Origin: Mesorhizobium escarrei
GTDB taxonomy: Bacteria; Pseudomonadota; Alphaproteobacteria; Rhizobiales; Rhizobiaceae
Assembly (NCBI RefSeq): GCF_935825525.1
Contig: NZ_CAKXZT010000126.1
Location: 276,601 to 340,600, forward strand
Direction of reading: 5' to 3'
Length of the DNA: 64,000 bases
Part shown: positions 10,921 to 20,142 of the stretch, piece by piece
Layout: every line of letters starts with the position of its first letter
How positions within the stretch are numbered: position 1 is the stretch's first letter
Program-made: the position numbers and the translations under genes
Notes under the pieces: generated by a model
What the model saw: the letters and a program-made list of their open reading frames with translations, nothing else
What the model was told of the DNA's origin: nothing
Database searches by the model: none

Positions 10921-12048
10921 TCACTGCGACGCTGCCCGCGTCAGTCGCAATATCTTTCCGGCTGGCTCGTCGGTCAACGCCATCACCGCGCCGTCGGGAG
11001 CCTGCACCACGTCTCGGATACGCCTGCCGAGAGCGAGGACTTCCTCGCCGGCGAACTGCTTTCCGTCGATCCTGACACGAACGATGCCTTTCGCCGACAG
11101 CCCGCCGATCAGCAGGTCGCCTCGCCAATCGGCAAACATGTCGCCGGTGTAGAAGGTCATGCCGGAAGGCGAGATGACGGGCGTCCAGCTATGGATGGCG
11201 TCGGCAAACTCCGGGCGTGTCGAAGGATCGGGGATGCGTTTGCCCGAATAATGCCGGCCGTGGCTGACCGCGGGCCAGCCGTGATTCCTGCCCGCTTGCG
11301 GAATGTTCAGCTCATCGCCGCCGAGCGGTCCCATTTCCGCCGTCCAGAGCACGCCGGTTTCGGGATGGAGCGCAGCACTTTGCACATTGCGATGACCGTA
11401 GGACCAGGTCTCGTCGGCGCCGTCCTTGCCGACGAAAGGATTGTCGTCGGGCACAGAACCATCGGGATTGATGCGGACGATCGTGCCGAGATGATTGTTC
11501 GGGTCCTGCGCCTGCCGCATCTTGAAGCGCTCGCCGAGCGTGACGAAGAGCTTGCCGTCCGGCGCGAATACCAGGCGGGAGCCGTAGTGGAGCCGGCCGG
11601 AGACGGCCGGCTCCTGCCGGAAGATCACTTCGAAGTTGGAGAGCGCGCTGCCGTTCTCGTCGAGGCGTCCACGGCCGACGGAGGTGGCCGCGCCGCCGCC
11701 GCGTTCCTCCGAGTAGGAGAGATAAACCGTCCGGTTGTTGGCAAAGTCCGGATCGACCGCCACATCCAGCAGGCCGCCCTGTCCGCCGGCGAGGACGTCC
11801 GGCACACCGTCGATCGGATCGGAAACGGCGCCGTCGGTGGAGACGAGCCGGAGGCGCCCCGGACGCTCGGTGACCAGCAACGCGCCGTCGGGCAGGTAGG
11901 TCGCGCCCCAGGGATGTTCGAGCCCTTCGGCAAAGGTCTCGACCGTAATGCGGCCTGTTTCGCTCTCGACGCTGCTGTCCTGCGCGAACGTGGTCGAGGG
12001 CGCAGCGAAGGCGAGAAGGAAAGACGAAGCAATGAATATCCGCAGCAT
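10921..12048 (-). CDS. PQQ-dependent soluble aldose sugar dehydrogenase-like protein, exported
   Basis: 375 residues with a cleavable signal peptide (MLRIFIASSFLLAFAAPSTTFAQ). The mature protein is a six-bladed beta-propeller of the glucose/sorbosone dehydrogenase family (YliI-like). Landmarks are the early LEHPWGATYLPDGALLVTER, GGQGGLLDVAVDPDF, a YGHRNVQ segment and GPLGGDELN, regions that bind PQQ and calcium in the family. It likely oxidises aldose sugars in the periplasm; the acceptor is unknown. I started at the ATG giving the signal peptide and rejected 30 upstream codons that would bury it. Neighbours give no pathway context. Confidence 0.82.
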   Translation of the reverse strand: MLRIFIASSFLLAFAAPSTTFAQDSSVESETGRITVETFAEGLEHPWGATYLPDGALLVTERPGRLRLVSTDGAVSDPIDGVPDVLAGGQGGLLDVAVDPDFANNRTVYLSYSEERGGGAATSVGRGRLDENGSALSNFEVIFRQEPAVSGRLHYGSRLVFAPDGKLFVTLGERFKMRQAQDPNNHLGTIVRINPDGSVPDDNPFVGKDGADETWSYGHRNVQSAALHPETGVLWTAEMGPLGGDELNIPQAGRNHGWPAVSHGRHYSGKRIPDPSTRPEFADAIHSWTPVISPSGMTFYTGDMFADWRGDLLIGGLSAKGIVRVRIDGKQFAGEEVLALGRRIRDVVQAPDGAVMALTDEPAGKILRLTRAASQ

Positions 12049-12439
12049 GATTTTTCCATCCGAACGGAGCCATAGGGGAGGAGCCGCCGGCTCCCCGATA
12101 TAATGACCCGACTGCCGATGCGGTTCCAATCTGGCCACGCGCGCCCAGATTTTCAGCTATGGCACGCGAAGGAACTTGGATTGCGCGCGGGCATGGGTGT
12201 CGCTGCAGCCTTTGATCAGCCGGCGCCCTGAAGCTCAGCATGGATTACGCGCCGCGCGCTACCTCTGGCGGGTGACAGAGCAGCCCTCGCCCGCATCGGC
12301 TATCTATATGGCGGGCCGACAGAGTTCCGGCGGCCGTGATGGAAGCGCTTTTCCTTCTCCCCTTGTTGTGGGAGAAGGAAGGCGCGCGCCATCACTTTTT
12401 GTTCCAATGCTTCTTGGCGTGGGTGCCGCAATTGCGGCG
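12049..12439. other. Gap between sugar dehydrogenase and dpp operon, with hairpins
   Basis: About 390 bases without a convincing gene. It holds the upstream region of the sugar dehydrogenase and the 3' flank of dppF. A perfect palindrome GCCGCAATTGCGGC lies at about 12423-12436, just after the dppF stop, and the CTTCTCCC hairpin lies further on. Open frames here have no ribosome site. Confidence 0.5.
12353..12378. repeat. CTTCTCCC/GGGAGAAGG hairpin downstream of dppF
   Basis: CCTTCTCCC and GGGAGAAGG pair with an eight-base loop. It is the core hairpin of the palindromic repeat family seen elsewhere in the window, here without the long outer arms. On the minus strand it follows dppF by about 60 bases and may end or stabilise the dpp transcript. 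Confidence 0.55.
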
Positions 12440-13270
12440 TCAGGCGGCTTTCTTCTTCGCCAGCCTCGCCTTGATGCTGGCGACGTCGGCGCGCGGCGTC
12501 GCCGCGAACAGCGTCTTGGTGTAGCTGTGCTTGGGGTCGGCAAAGACCTCGTCGCGCGAACCATATTCGACGGCCTCGCCATAATACATAACCATCACGT
12601 CATCGGCGATGTAGCGCACCACAGAAAGGTCGTGGCTGATGAAGACATAGGTCAGCTCGAACTCGTCCTGCAGGTCGGCGAGCAGGTTGAGCACCTGCGC
12701 CTGCACCGACAGATCGAGCGCCGAGACCGGCTCGTCGAGCACCAAAAGGCTCGGATTGAGCATCAGCGCGCGGGCAATGGCGATGCGCTGGCGCTGGCCG
12801 CCCGAGAACATGTGCGGGTAACGGTTGTAATGCTCGGGTCCGAGGCCGACCTTCTTCAGCATCCTCATGGCGAGATCGCGCCGTTCGTCGGCCGGCCTGT
12901 CAGTGTTGATGAGCAGCGGCTCGCCCAGCACGTCGCCGATCTTCTGGCGCGGATTGAGCGACCCATAGGGGTTCTGGAAGACGATCTGCACCTTTCGGCG
13001 CATCTCCTTCGACAGCCCATCCTTGGCGATGTCAACCTTGTTGCCGTCGATGAAGAGCTCGCCTGCTGTCGCCGGATCGATCAGCGTGATGATGCGGGCA
13101 AGCGTCGACTTGCCGCAGCCGCTTTCGCCGACGATGGCCAGCGTCTTGCCCTTGTCGACGCTGAACGAAACGCCCTTGACCGCATGCACCGTGCGCGAGG
13201 GACGAAACAGGCCGCCGCCGACATGATAGTCGCGCACGATGTTCTTGCCTTCGAGAACCGTCACGCTCAT
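12440..13270 (-). CDS. dppF: Dipeptide ABC transporter ATP-binding protein DppF
   Basis: 276 residues, one ATPase domain with Walker A GESGCGKS, Q-loop VFQNPYGSLNPRQ, signature FSGGQRQR, Walker B LLVLDEPVSALD and H-loop ISHD, then the oligopeptide-transporter C-terminal extension with KHSYTKTL. It hydrolyses ATP at the cytoplasmic face of DppBC together with DppD. The ATG overlaps the dppD stop by four bases; the longer open frame upstream only shadows dppD. It is the last gene of dppABCDF. Confidence 0.92.
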   Translation of the reverse strand: MSVTVLEGKNIVRDYHVGGGLFRPSRTVHAVKGVSFSVDKGKTLAIVGESGCGKSTLARIITLIDPATAGELFIDGNKVDIAKDGLSKEMRRKVQIVFQNPYGSLNPRQKIGDVLGEPLLINTDRPADERRDLAMRMLKKVGLGPEHYNRYPHMFSGGQRQRIAIARALMLNPSLLVLDEPVSALDLSVQAQVLNLLADLQDEFELTYVFISHDLSVVRYIADDVMVMYYGEAVEYGSRDEVFADPKHSYTKTLFAATPRADVASIKARLAKKKAA

Positions 13271-14142
13271 GACGCGGCTCCCGTTGCCGGCTGGGTTGCC
13301 GCAGCAGAGGGGGCCGGTTCGAACAGCATGTCGGAAATGGTTGGCAGCCGGTCGCCGACGGCGTTCTCCGGCAGCGCCGACAGCAGCGCCCGCGTGTAGT
13401 TGCTCTTCGGCTGCTCGAACAGCGACAGAACGTCGGCCTCTTCCATCTTGCGGCCCTTGTATTGGACGATGACGCGGTCGGCTGTCTCGGCGACGACGCC
13501 CATATTGTGGGTGATCATGATCAGCCCCATGCCGTATTTGGCCTGCAGGCCGACCAAAAGATCGAGGATCTGCTTCTGGATGGTGACGTCGAGCGCGGTG
13601 GTCGGCTCGTCGGCAATCAGCAGCTTGGGATTGCAGGCGATGGCGATGGCGATCATGACGCGCTGGCACTGGCCGCCCGACATCTGGTGCGGGAACGAGT
13701 TCAGCCGCTCTTCCGGATCGGCAATGCCAACCAGCTTCATCAATTCGATGGCGCGGGCCCGGCGCTGGGCGCGGTCCATACCCATATGGAAGCGCAGTAC
13801 CTCCTCGATCTGGAAGCCGGCGGTGAAGCACGGATTGAGACTGGCGATCGGCTCCTGGAAGATCATCGAGATGTCCTTGCCGACGATCTTGCGGCGCTCG
13901 GACGGACTGAGCTCAAGCAGGTCGACGCCGTCGAAAGCCATACGATCGGCCTTCACCGTCGCCGTGTTCGGCAACAGCCCCATCACCGCCAGCATCGCCA
14001 CCGATTTGCCGGAGCCGGATTCGCCGACGATCGCCAGCACCTCGCGCGGCTCGATCGACAGGTCGATGCCTTGCACGGCCATGAACGGTCCGGCGGCGGT
14101 ATCGAACGACACGGTGAGGTTCTTGATCTCGAGAAGAGGCAT
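13267..14142 (-). CDS. dppD: Dipeptide ABC transporter ATP-binding protein DppD
   Basis: About 291 residues with Walker A GESGSGKS, Q-loop FQEPIASLNPCF, signature MSGGQCQR (Cys where Arg is usual, tolerated in the family), Walker [10 protein letters not shown] and the C-terminal extension ending in a Pro/Ala-rich tail. It is partner of DppF. I chose the ATG spaced nine bases from GAGG. A GTG two codons upstream, overlapping the dppC stop, is the alternative. Confidence 0.91.
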   Translation of the reverse strand: MPLLEIKNLTVSFDTAAGPFMAVQGIDLSIEPREVLAIVGESGSGKSVAMLAVMGLLPNTATVKADRMAFDGVDLLELSPSERRKIVGKDISMIFQEPIASLNPCFTAGFQIEEVLRFHMGMDRAQRRARAIELMKLVGIADPEERLNSFPHQMSGGQCQRVMIAIAIACNPKLLIADEPTTALDVTIQKQILDLLVGLQAKYGMGLIMITHNMGVVAETADRVIVQYKGRKMEEADVLSLFEQPKSNYTRALLSALPENAVGDRLPTISDMLFEPAPSAAATQPATGAAS

Positions 14143-14144
14143 GG

Positions 14145-15062
14145 TCACGACCTCTTCAGCTTAGGGTCGAAGGCATCGCGCAGGCCATCGCCGATCAGGT
14201 TGATGGCGAGCACGGTGATCAGGATGGCAAGGCCGGGGAAGGTTACCACCCATGGCGCGCGCAGGATGAACTCGCGCGCCGTGGCCAGCATGGTGCCCCA
14301 TTCCGGCGTTGGCGGCTGCGCGCCGACGCCAAGGAAGCCGAGAGCCGCGGCCTCGAGAATGGCGTTGGAGAAGGACAGCGTCGCCTGCACGATCAACGGC
14401 GCCATGCAATTCGGCAAGATCGTCTTCACCATCAGCCTGAGATGGCTGGCACCGGCCACCTTGGCGGAGATGACGTATTCGCGGTTCTTTTCGGCCATCA
14501 CCGCCGCGCGGGTGAGCCGCGCGAAATGCGGCTGCAGCACCAGCGCGATCGCCAGCATCGCGTTGAACAAGCCGGGTCCGAGGATCGCCACCAGGACCAG
14601 GGCAAGCAGCAGCGACGGGAAGGCCAGGATAACGTCCATGACGCGCATGATCAGCGTATCGACCCAGCCGCGGAAATAACCGGCGAGCACGCCGAGGACG
14701 ATGCCGCTGGTCAGCGAGAAAACGACGACGACCAGTCCGATGAACAGCGAGAACCGCGCCCCGAAAATCAGCCGCGAAAGCATGTCGCGGCCGACGGCGT
14801 CGGTGCCGAGCAGGAACATCGATCTGCCGCCCTTCTGCCAGGCCGGCGGCGCCAGCAGCGCATCGCGAAACTGTTCGTCAGGCGAATGCGGCGCGACCAG
14901 CGGCGCGAAGATCGCCACCAGCACCAGGGCAGTGAACACGACCAGGCCGATGACGGCGCCGGTGTTCATCGAGTAGTAATGCCAGAACTCGGTGAAGGCG
15001 CGTTGCCGGCCGCCGGTCGGAATGGAGGCGGCGGTGGCTTCTGCCGTGGTTTGGTCGGTCAT
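14145..15062 (-). CDS. dppC: Dipeptide ABC transporter permease DppC
   Basis: 305 residues. The N-terminal soluble tail leads into the OppC-type N-terminal helix (TGAVIGLVVFTALVLVAIFAPLVAP). After the LLGTDAVGRDMLSR motif comes the BPD_transp_1 domain with the coupling helix YVISAKVAGASHLRLM. It forms the membrane channel with DppB. The ATG lies one base after the dppB stop, so I prefer it to a start 12 codons upstream inside dppB. Confidence 0.91.
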   Translation of the reverse strand: MTDQTTAEATAASIPTGGRQRAFTEFWHYYSMNTGAVIGLVVFTALVLVAIFAPLVAPHSPDEQFRDALLAPPAWQKGGRSMFLLGTDAVGRDMLSRLIFGARFSLFIGLVVVVFSLTSGIVLGVLAGYFRGWVDTLIMRVMDVILAFPSLLLALVLVAILGPGLFNAMLAIALVLQPHFARLTRAAVMAEKNREYVISAKVAGASHLRLMVKTILPNCMAPLIVQATLSFSNAILEAAALGFLGVGAQPPTPEWGTMLATAREFILRAPWVVTFPGLAILITVLAINLIGDGLRDAFDPKLKRS

Positions 15063-15063
15063 C

Positions 15064-16071
15064 TCACTGCACCCGGATACGTGGGTTGATGACGGCATAG
15101 AGCACGTCGACGATCAGGTTCACCGCCATGACGATCAGCGCGATGATCAGCAAGCCGCTCTGGACGACGACATAGTCGCGCTTGGCGATCGCGTCGATCA
15201 TCCACTTGCCGATACCGGGCCAGGAAAAGATCGTTTCGGTCAGGATGGCGCCCGCCATCAGCGTGCCGACCTGCAGGCCGATGGTGGTGACGACGGGGAT
15301 CAGCGCATTGCGAAAAGCGTGGAGCCCGATGACACGGCGCGGCGCCAGGCCCTTGGCGCGGGCGGTGCGGACGTAGTCTTCGCCCAGCACCTCCAGCATC
15401 GCCGACCGCGTCTGGCGCGCTATGACGGCGAGCGGGATCGTCGCCAGCACGATCGCCGGCAGGACCAGATGACTGGCGGCGGACCTGAAAGCGCCGCTCT
15501 TGCCGGAGATCAGGCTGTCGATCAGCATGAACCCTGTCGTCGGCTTGAAGAAATATTGAAGGCCGATGCGGCCGGAAACCGGCGTCCAGCCGAGATAGCC
15601 GGAAAAGAAGATGATGAGCAGCAGCCCCCACCAGAAAATCGGCATCGAATAGCCGGTCAGCGCCACGCCCATCGTCGCCTGGTCGAACCATGATCCGCGC
15701 TTGACCGCGGCGAAGATGCCGGCGGGAATGCCGATGAGCACGGCGATGATCAGCGCGATCGTCGCCAGTTCCAGCGTCGCCGGAAACAGCGCCTGGAATT
15801 CACCGAGCACCGGCCGCTTGGTGGCGATCGATATGCCGAAGTCGCCGGTCAGGACCCTGCCGATATATTCGAGATACTGGACGACATAAGGCCTGTCATA
15901 GCCAAACCGCTCGACAAGCTCGGCGTAGCGTTCGGGACTGACGCCGCGCTCGCCGGCGAGCGCCGTGATCGGGTCTCCCGGCAAAAGCCGGACGAAAGCG
16001 AACGCCGCCAGCGATATGCCGAACACGGTCGGGATGATCAAGGCGAGCTTGTGAAGGAGATAGCGGAGCAT
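15064..16071 (-). CDS. dppB: Dipeptide ABC transporter permease DppB
   Basis: 335 residues beginning MLRYLLHKLALIIPTVFGISL, the first helix of DppB/OppB permeases. It contains the LLPGDP periplasmic motif, an ALTGYSMPIFWWG helix, and the coupling helix YVRTARAKGLAPRRV. It is second in the dppABCDF operon, 58 bases after dppA, with a hairpin in the gap. Confidence 0.92.
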   Translation of the reverse strand: MLRYLLHKLALIIPTVFGISLAAFAFVRLLPGDPITALAGERGVSPERYAELVERFGYDRPYVVQYLEYIGRVLTGDFGISIATKRPVLGEFQALFPATLELATIALIIAVLIGIPAGIFAAVKRGSWFDQATMGVALTGYSMPIFWWGLLLIIFFSGYLGWTPVSGRIGLQYFFKPTTGFMLIDSLISGKSGAFRSAASHLVLPAIVLATIPLAVIARQTRSAMLEVLGEDYVRTARAKGLAPRRVIGLHAFRNALIPVVTTIGLQVGTLMAGAILTETIFSWPGIGKWMIDAIAKRDYVVVQSGLLIIALIVMAVNLIVDVLYAVINPRIRVQ

Positions 16072-16079
16072 CTTACTTC

Positions 16080-16119
16080 ATAGAACGGCGGCGCCGGAAG
16101 TCCAGCGCCGCCGTTCTAT
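16080..16119. terminator. Strong hairpin between dppA and dppB
   Basis: ATAGAACGGCGGCGC and GCGCCGCCGTTCTAT form a perfect 15-pair stem with a ten-base loop, just after the dppA stop. No T-run follows on the minus strand. Such hairpins after binding-protein genes are known to stabilise that message and lower expression of the permease genes; here that role is inferred from position. Confidence 0.7.
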
Positions 16120-16129
16120 TTCTCAGGAG

Positions 16130-17722
16130 TTATTCGGCGACGTCGACGCCGTCAAACCGGTGGATGCCGAGCGGATCCATGACGAAGCCCATAACTTTCT
16201 TGTTCATCGGCATGAAGACCTTGGAATGGGCGATGGTCAGCCACGGCGCCTCACGCTTGAACACGACCTGAGCCTCCTCGTAGATCTTGGTGCGCATGGC
16301 GACGTCGGTGGTCGCCTTGCCCTTCTGCAGCAGGGCTTCGAACTCCTGGTTGCACCAGATCGCATAGTTGGACTGGCCGATGGCATCGCAGCCGAGCAGG
16401 AACAGGAAGTTGTCCGGATCGCCATTGTCGCCGGTCCAGCCGAGTTGGAAGGCGCCGTCACGGTCCTTCTGCTTGCCGCGTTCGCGGTACTCGGTCCACT
16501 CGTAGCTGACGATCTCGGCCTTCACGCCGATCTTGGCGTAGTCGGCCTGGATCAGTTCCGCGACTCTTTGGGCGTTCGGATTGTACGGGCGACTGACGGG
16601 CATTGCCCAGATCTTCATCGAGAGATCCTTGACGCCGGCGTCGGCCAGCATCTTTTTGGCCGCGTCCGGATCGTACGGGTCGTCCTTTATCTCCTTGTTA
16701 TAGGACCACATCGTCGGCGGGATCGGGTTGATGGCCGCCTGGCCGGCGCCCTGGTAGACCGCATCGAGAATGGCCTGCTTGTTGACGGCCATGTTGAGGG
16801 CCTTGCGGACCTCGACCTTGTCGAAGGGCGCCTGCGTCGTGTTGTAGGCCATGTAGCCGATGTTCAGGCCTTCCTGCTCGTCGACCTTGAGGTTCGGGTC
16901 GGCTTTCAGGCCGGCAATGTCGGCCGGCGCCGGGTACGACATGATATCGCACTCGCCCGCCTTCAGCTTCTGCGCGCGCACGGCCGGATCGGTCGTGATG
17001 GCGAAGATCAGATCGTCGATCTTCTGGCGGCCGCCATAGTAGCCGTCCCATGCCGCATAGCGGATGACCGCATCGACCTGGTAGTCGACGAACTGGAACG
17101 GACCGGTGCCGATCGGCTTCTGGGTGAATTGCTGCCTGGTGCCGGCCTTGTCGAGCTGGTCGGCATATTCCTTGGAGACGATCGAAGCGAAATCCATGCC
17201 GAGATCCGGCAGGAAAGCGACCTCAGGTTTGTTCAGCACGAACTTCACCGTCAGGTCGTCGACCTTGACGATTTCCTTGAGCAGATCCGGGAAGCCCATG
17301 CCGGCAAAATATTCCCAGCCGGTGCCTGCCAGATAGTCGAACCACGGGTTTTCCTTCTTCCACTGGCGTTCGAAGGAGAAGATCACATCGTCGGCGTTGA
17401 GATCGCGCGTCGGCGTGAAATAGTCGGTGGTCTGGAACTTCACGCCCGGCCGAAGCTTGAACGTGTATTCGAGACCGTCGTCGGAAACCGTCCAGCTCTC
17501 GGCGAGGCCGGGTGTGATTGTGGTTTTGCCGTGCTCGAACTCGACCAGGCGCGAATAGATGGTGCGCGACGACGCGTCGAAGTCGTTGCCACCGCTCCAC
17601 GGCGACGGGTCGAAGCCGGCCGGCGACGCCTCCGAGCAGTAGACCAGCTGTTTCGCATTGGCCATGCCACCGAGGACGCTTGCGGCCAGCAACGCAGCCG
17701 CAAAAGTCAGTTTCTTTTTCAT
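16130..17722 (-). CDS. dppA: Dipeptide-binding periplasmic protein DppA
   Basis: 530 residues with a signal peptide (MKKKLTFAAALLAASVLGGMANA, cleavage before KQLVYC). The mature N-terminus KQLVYCSEASPAGFDPS is close to E. coli DppA, as are LAESWTVSDDGLEYTF and NADDVIFSF, which mark the SBP_bac_5 family. It binds dipeptides in the periplasm for DppBCDF. The start is supported by AGGGAG about eight bases upstream and by the signal peptide; upstream codons in frame are rejected. First gene of the operon. Confidence 0.92.
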   Translation of the reverse strand: MKKKLTFAAALLAASVLGGMANAKQLVYCSEASPAGFDPSPWSGGNDFDASSRTIYSRLVEFEHGKTTITPGLAESWTVSDDGLEYTFKLRPGVKFQTTDYFTPTRDLNADDVIFSFERQWKKENPWFDYLAGTGWEYFAGMGFPDLLKEIVKVDDLTVKFVLNKPEVAFLPDLGMDFASIVSKEYADQLDKAGTRQQFTQKPIGTGPFQFVDYQVDAVIRYAAWDGYYGGRQKIDDLIFAITTDPAVRAQKLKAGECDIMSYPAPADIAGLKADPNLKVDEQEGLNIGYMAYNTTQAPFDKVEVRKALNMAVNKQAILDAVYQGAGQAAINPIPPTMWSYNKEIKDDPYDPDAAKKMLADAGVKDLSMKIWAMPVSRPYNPNAQRVAELIQADYAKIGVKAEIVSYEWTEYRERGKQKDRDGAFQLGWTGDNGDPDNFLFLLGCDAIGQSNYAIWCNQEFEALLQKGKATTDVAMRTKIYEEAQVVFKREAPWLTIAHSKVFMPMNKKVMGFVMDPLGIHRFDGVDVAE

Positions 17723-18163
17723 GGAGGACTCCCTGATGTTCTTCCAAGCCCCTCTATCAGGCTCGCGAAGCGCGCATATAAGCACCGTTTTTCCGGGTTT
17801 GGAACACCTGGCTTGCCTACCCCATGGGAAGCAGAATTTCTTTCTTCGCACTGGCCAAAAGAGAGAATGAAATGTCAAATCTAATCGATCACGACATTGT
17901 TAACGACTGCATTTTTTTATCATCTTCAGCGCATCCGACGGCGAGGACCCGCCGCCTTCGGCTTGTCATTGGCGCGGACGATTTCTTCCCGCCTTGCCGC
18001 AGGGGCAGACTTGCACGGCTGCCGATAGTCGCAATACATAGATGACAGGCTGGGATGACAGGCTGGATTTCCTGGATGCCGGCAACAGCGGAGGACGTCT
18101 CTGTCACTCGGAGGCGGTGCGGCGGGCAGGCTGAGACAACAAGAACAATCGAGGGAGGGACGA
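17723..18163. other. Divergent regulatory gap between dppA and fadD, with a 13-base direct duplication
   Basis: About 440 bases between two divergent genes, so it must hold both promoters; I could not place either with confidence. At 18041-18066 the 13-mer GATGACAGGCTGG is repeated twice without a spacer. The fadD ribosome site GAGGGAGGGA lies at the right edge. Confidence 0.55.
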
Positions 18164-20134
18164 GTGGCAAAAACACCAAGGACGGCGGCACCAGCGACAG
18201 CCAAGGCCAAAACTGCTGCGAAACCGGCCAGCCCCGACAAGCCCCCGACAAGCCAAAGGCCAAAGGCGCCGACGGCCAAAGCCAAGCCGAAGGCGGCCGC
18301 CGCGGCCGCGAAAACCAATGCATCCGCGAAGACCGATGCATCCGCGAAGGTTGGCGCCAAGCCCGCCGCCGCCAAACCAGCGGCGAAGGCGGCACCGACA
18401 GCGGCTGCATCGGCGTCAAAGCCAGATCCGGCCGGAAACTTGCCGAATGTGGTTGCCGCCGGATTGCCGGAAAAGCCCTGGCTCAAAAGCTACCCGAAAG
18501 TCGTTCCGGCCGAGATCGGCGCCCTACCCTTCGGCTCCATCGGCGATCTGCTCGCCGACGTCTGCAAGCGGTACGCCAGCCGGCCGGCCTTTACCTGCAT
18601 GGGCAAGACCATCACCTACGCGGAAGTCGAGCGGCAATCGGCCGCCTTCGGCGCCTATCTGCAATCGACGGGACTGCCGAAAGGCGCACGCGTGGCGCTG
18701 ATGATGCCGAACGTGCTGCAATATCCGGTGGCGATGATGGCAGTGCTGCGCGCCGGCTATGTCGTGGTCAACGTCAACCCGCTCTACACGCCGCGCGAGC
18801 TGGAACATCAGCTCAAGGATTCCGGCGCGCAAGCCATCGTCATTCTCGAGAATTTCGCCAGCACCTTGCAGGCGGTGATCGCTAAAACGGCGGTCAAGCA
18901 TGTCGTGGTCGCGGCGATGGGCGACATGCTTGGCGGCCTGAAGGGGACGATCGTCAATCTGGTCGTGCGCCGCGTGAAGAAGATGGTGCCGGCCTGGTCG
19001 CTGCCGGGCCATGTCAAGTTCAACGCGGCGTTGAAGGCAGGCGCCGGCATGAATTTCAAGCCGGTGAAGGTCGCTGCCGACGACGTCGCGTTCCTGCAAT
19101 ATACCGGCGGCACCACCGGCATCTCGAAGGGCGCGGTGCTGCTGCACAGCAACGTGCTGGCCAACGTCGCGCAGAACGCGCTGTGGATCGAGGACGCCTT
19201 CACGGTCAAGCCGAAGCCGGCGGATCTCAACTTCATCTGCGCGCTGCCGCTCTACCATATCTTCGCGCTGACGGTGAACGCGCTGATGGGCATGCAGCTG
19301 GGCGGTCAGAACATACTCATTCCCAATCCGCGCGACATTCCCGGCTTCGTCAAGCAACTCGGCAAATACCCGATCCACATCTTTCCTGGCCTCAACACGC
19401 TGTTCAACGCGCTGCTCAACAATGAGGATTTCCGCAAGCTCGACTTCAGGCCGCTGATCCTGACGCTGGGTGGCGGCATGGCGGTGCAGAAGGGTGTCGC
19501 CGAACGCTGGAAGAATTTGACCGGCTGCCCGGTCACCGAGGGCTACGGGCTTTCGGAAACCTCGCCGGTGGCTACCGCCAACACGTTCAGCAATGGTGCC
19601 TTCACCGGCACGATCGGCCTGCCGCTGCCCTCGACCGAAATCGCCATCCGCGACGACGACGGCAACGATTTGCCGCCAGGCGAAGTCGGCGAGATCTGCA
19701 TCCGCGGACCGCAGGTGATGGCCGGTTACTGGAACCGGCCGGACGAGACCGCCAAGGTGATGACCAAGGACGGTTTCTTCAAGTCGGGCGACATGGGCTT
19801 CATGGACGAGCGCGGCTACACCAAGATCGTCGACCGCAAGAAAGATATGATCCTCGTGTCCGGCTTCAACGTCTATCCGAACGAACTCGAGGAAGTGGTG
19901 GCCCTGCATCCGGGCGTGCTCGAAGTGGCCGCGATCGGCGTGCCGGACGAGCATTCAGGCGAAGTGCCGAAGCTGTTCGTCGTCAAGAAGGACCCGTTGC
20001 TGACCGCAGAGGTGCTGACTGTCTATTGCCGCGACAACCTGACCGGTTACAAGCGGCCAAAATACATCGAGTTCCGGACCGAACTGCCGAAAACGCCGGT
20101 CGGCAAGATCCTGCGCCGGGCATTACGGGAATAG
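18164..20134 (+). CDS. fadD: Long-chain fatty-acid--CoA ligase with Ala/Lys/Pro-rich N-terminal tail
   Basis: 656 residues. Residues 1 to about 90 are a basic, low-complexity AKTAAKPA-type tail like histone H1 or AlgP tails; the ligase proper starts near EKPWLKSYPK. The AMP-binding P-loop YTGGTTGISKG begins at Tyr313, YGLSETSP and the hinge DRKKDMILVSG follow, and the C-terminal catalytic Lys is in PVGKILRR (Lys648). It activates fatty acids to acyl-CoA at the membrane for beta-oxidation. The GTG start has an excellent GAGGGAGGGA ribosome site, so the tail is likely translated. Usual FadD length is about 560, so the tail explains the excess. Confidence 0.9.
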   Translation: MAKTPRTAAPATAKAKTAAKPASPDKPPTSQRPKAPTAKAKPKAAAAAAKTNASAKTDASAKVGAKPAAAKPAAKAAPTAAASASKPDPAGNLPNVVAAGLPEKPWLKSYPKVVPAEIGALPFGSIGDLLADVCKRYASRPAFTCMGKTITYAEVERQSAAFGAYLQSTGLPKGARVALMMPNVLQYPVAMMAVLRAGYVVVNVNPLYTPRELEHQLKDSGAQAIVILENFASTLQAVIAKTAVKHVVVAAMGDMLGGLKGTIVNLVVRRVKKMVPAWSLPGHVKFNAALKAGAGMNFKPVKVAADDVAFLQYTGGTTGISKGAVLLHSNVLANVAQNALWIEDAFTVKPKPADLNFICALPLYHIFALTVNALMGMQLGGQNILIPNPRDIPGFVKQLGKYPIHIFPGLNTLFNALLNNEDFRKLDFRPLILTLGGGMAVQKGVAERWKNLTGCPVTEGYGLSETSPVATANTFSNGAFTGTIGLPLPSTEIAIRDDDGNDLPPGEVGEICIRGPQVMAGYWNRPDETAKVMTKDGFFKSGDMGFMDERGYTKIVDRKKDMILVSGFNVYPNELEEVVALHPGVLEVAAIGVPDEHSGEVPKLFVVKKDPLLTAEVLTVYCRDNLTGYKRPKYIEFRTELPKTPVGKILRRALRE

Positions 20135-20142
20135 GGACAACT

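Noticed and set aside
12336..12582. Short open frames around the CTTCTCCC hairpin after dppF
   Set aside because: They run through the repeat and into dppF antisense, with no ribosome site or recognisable protein.
16160..17884. Long open frame antisense to dppA
   Set aside because: The minus strand has a clear signal peptide, ribosome site and DppA motifs; the plus-strand product is low-complexity and unlike any family.
17889..18486. Minus-strand open frames over the fadD N-terminal tail
   Set aside because: They mirror the Ala/Lys-rich coding sequence, lack ribosome sites and give no recognisable protein.
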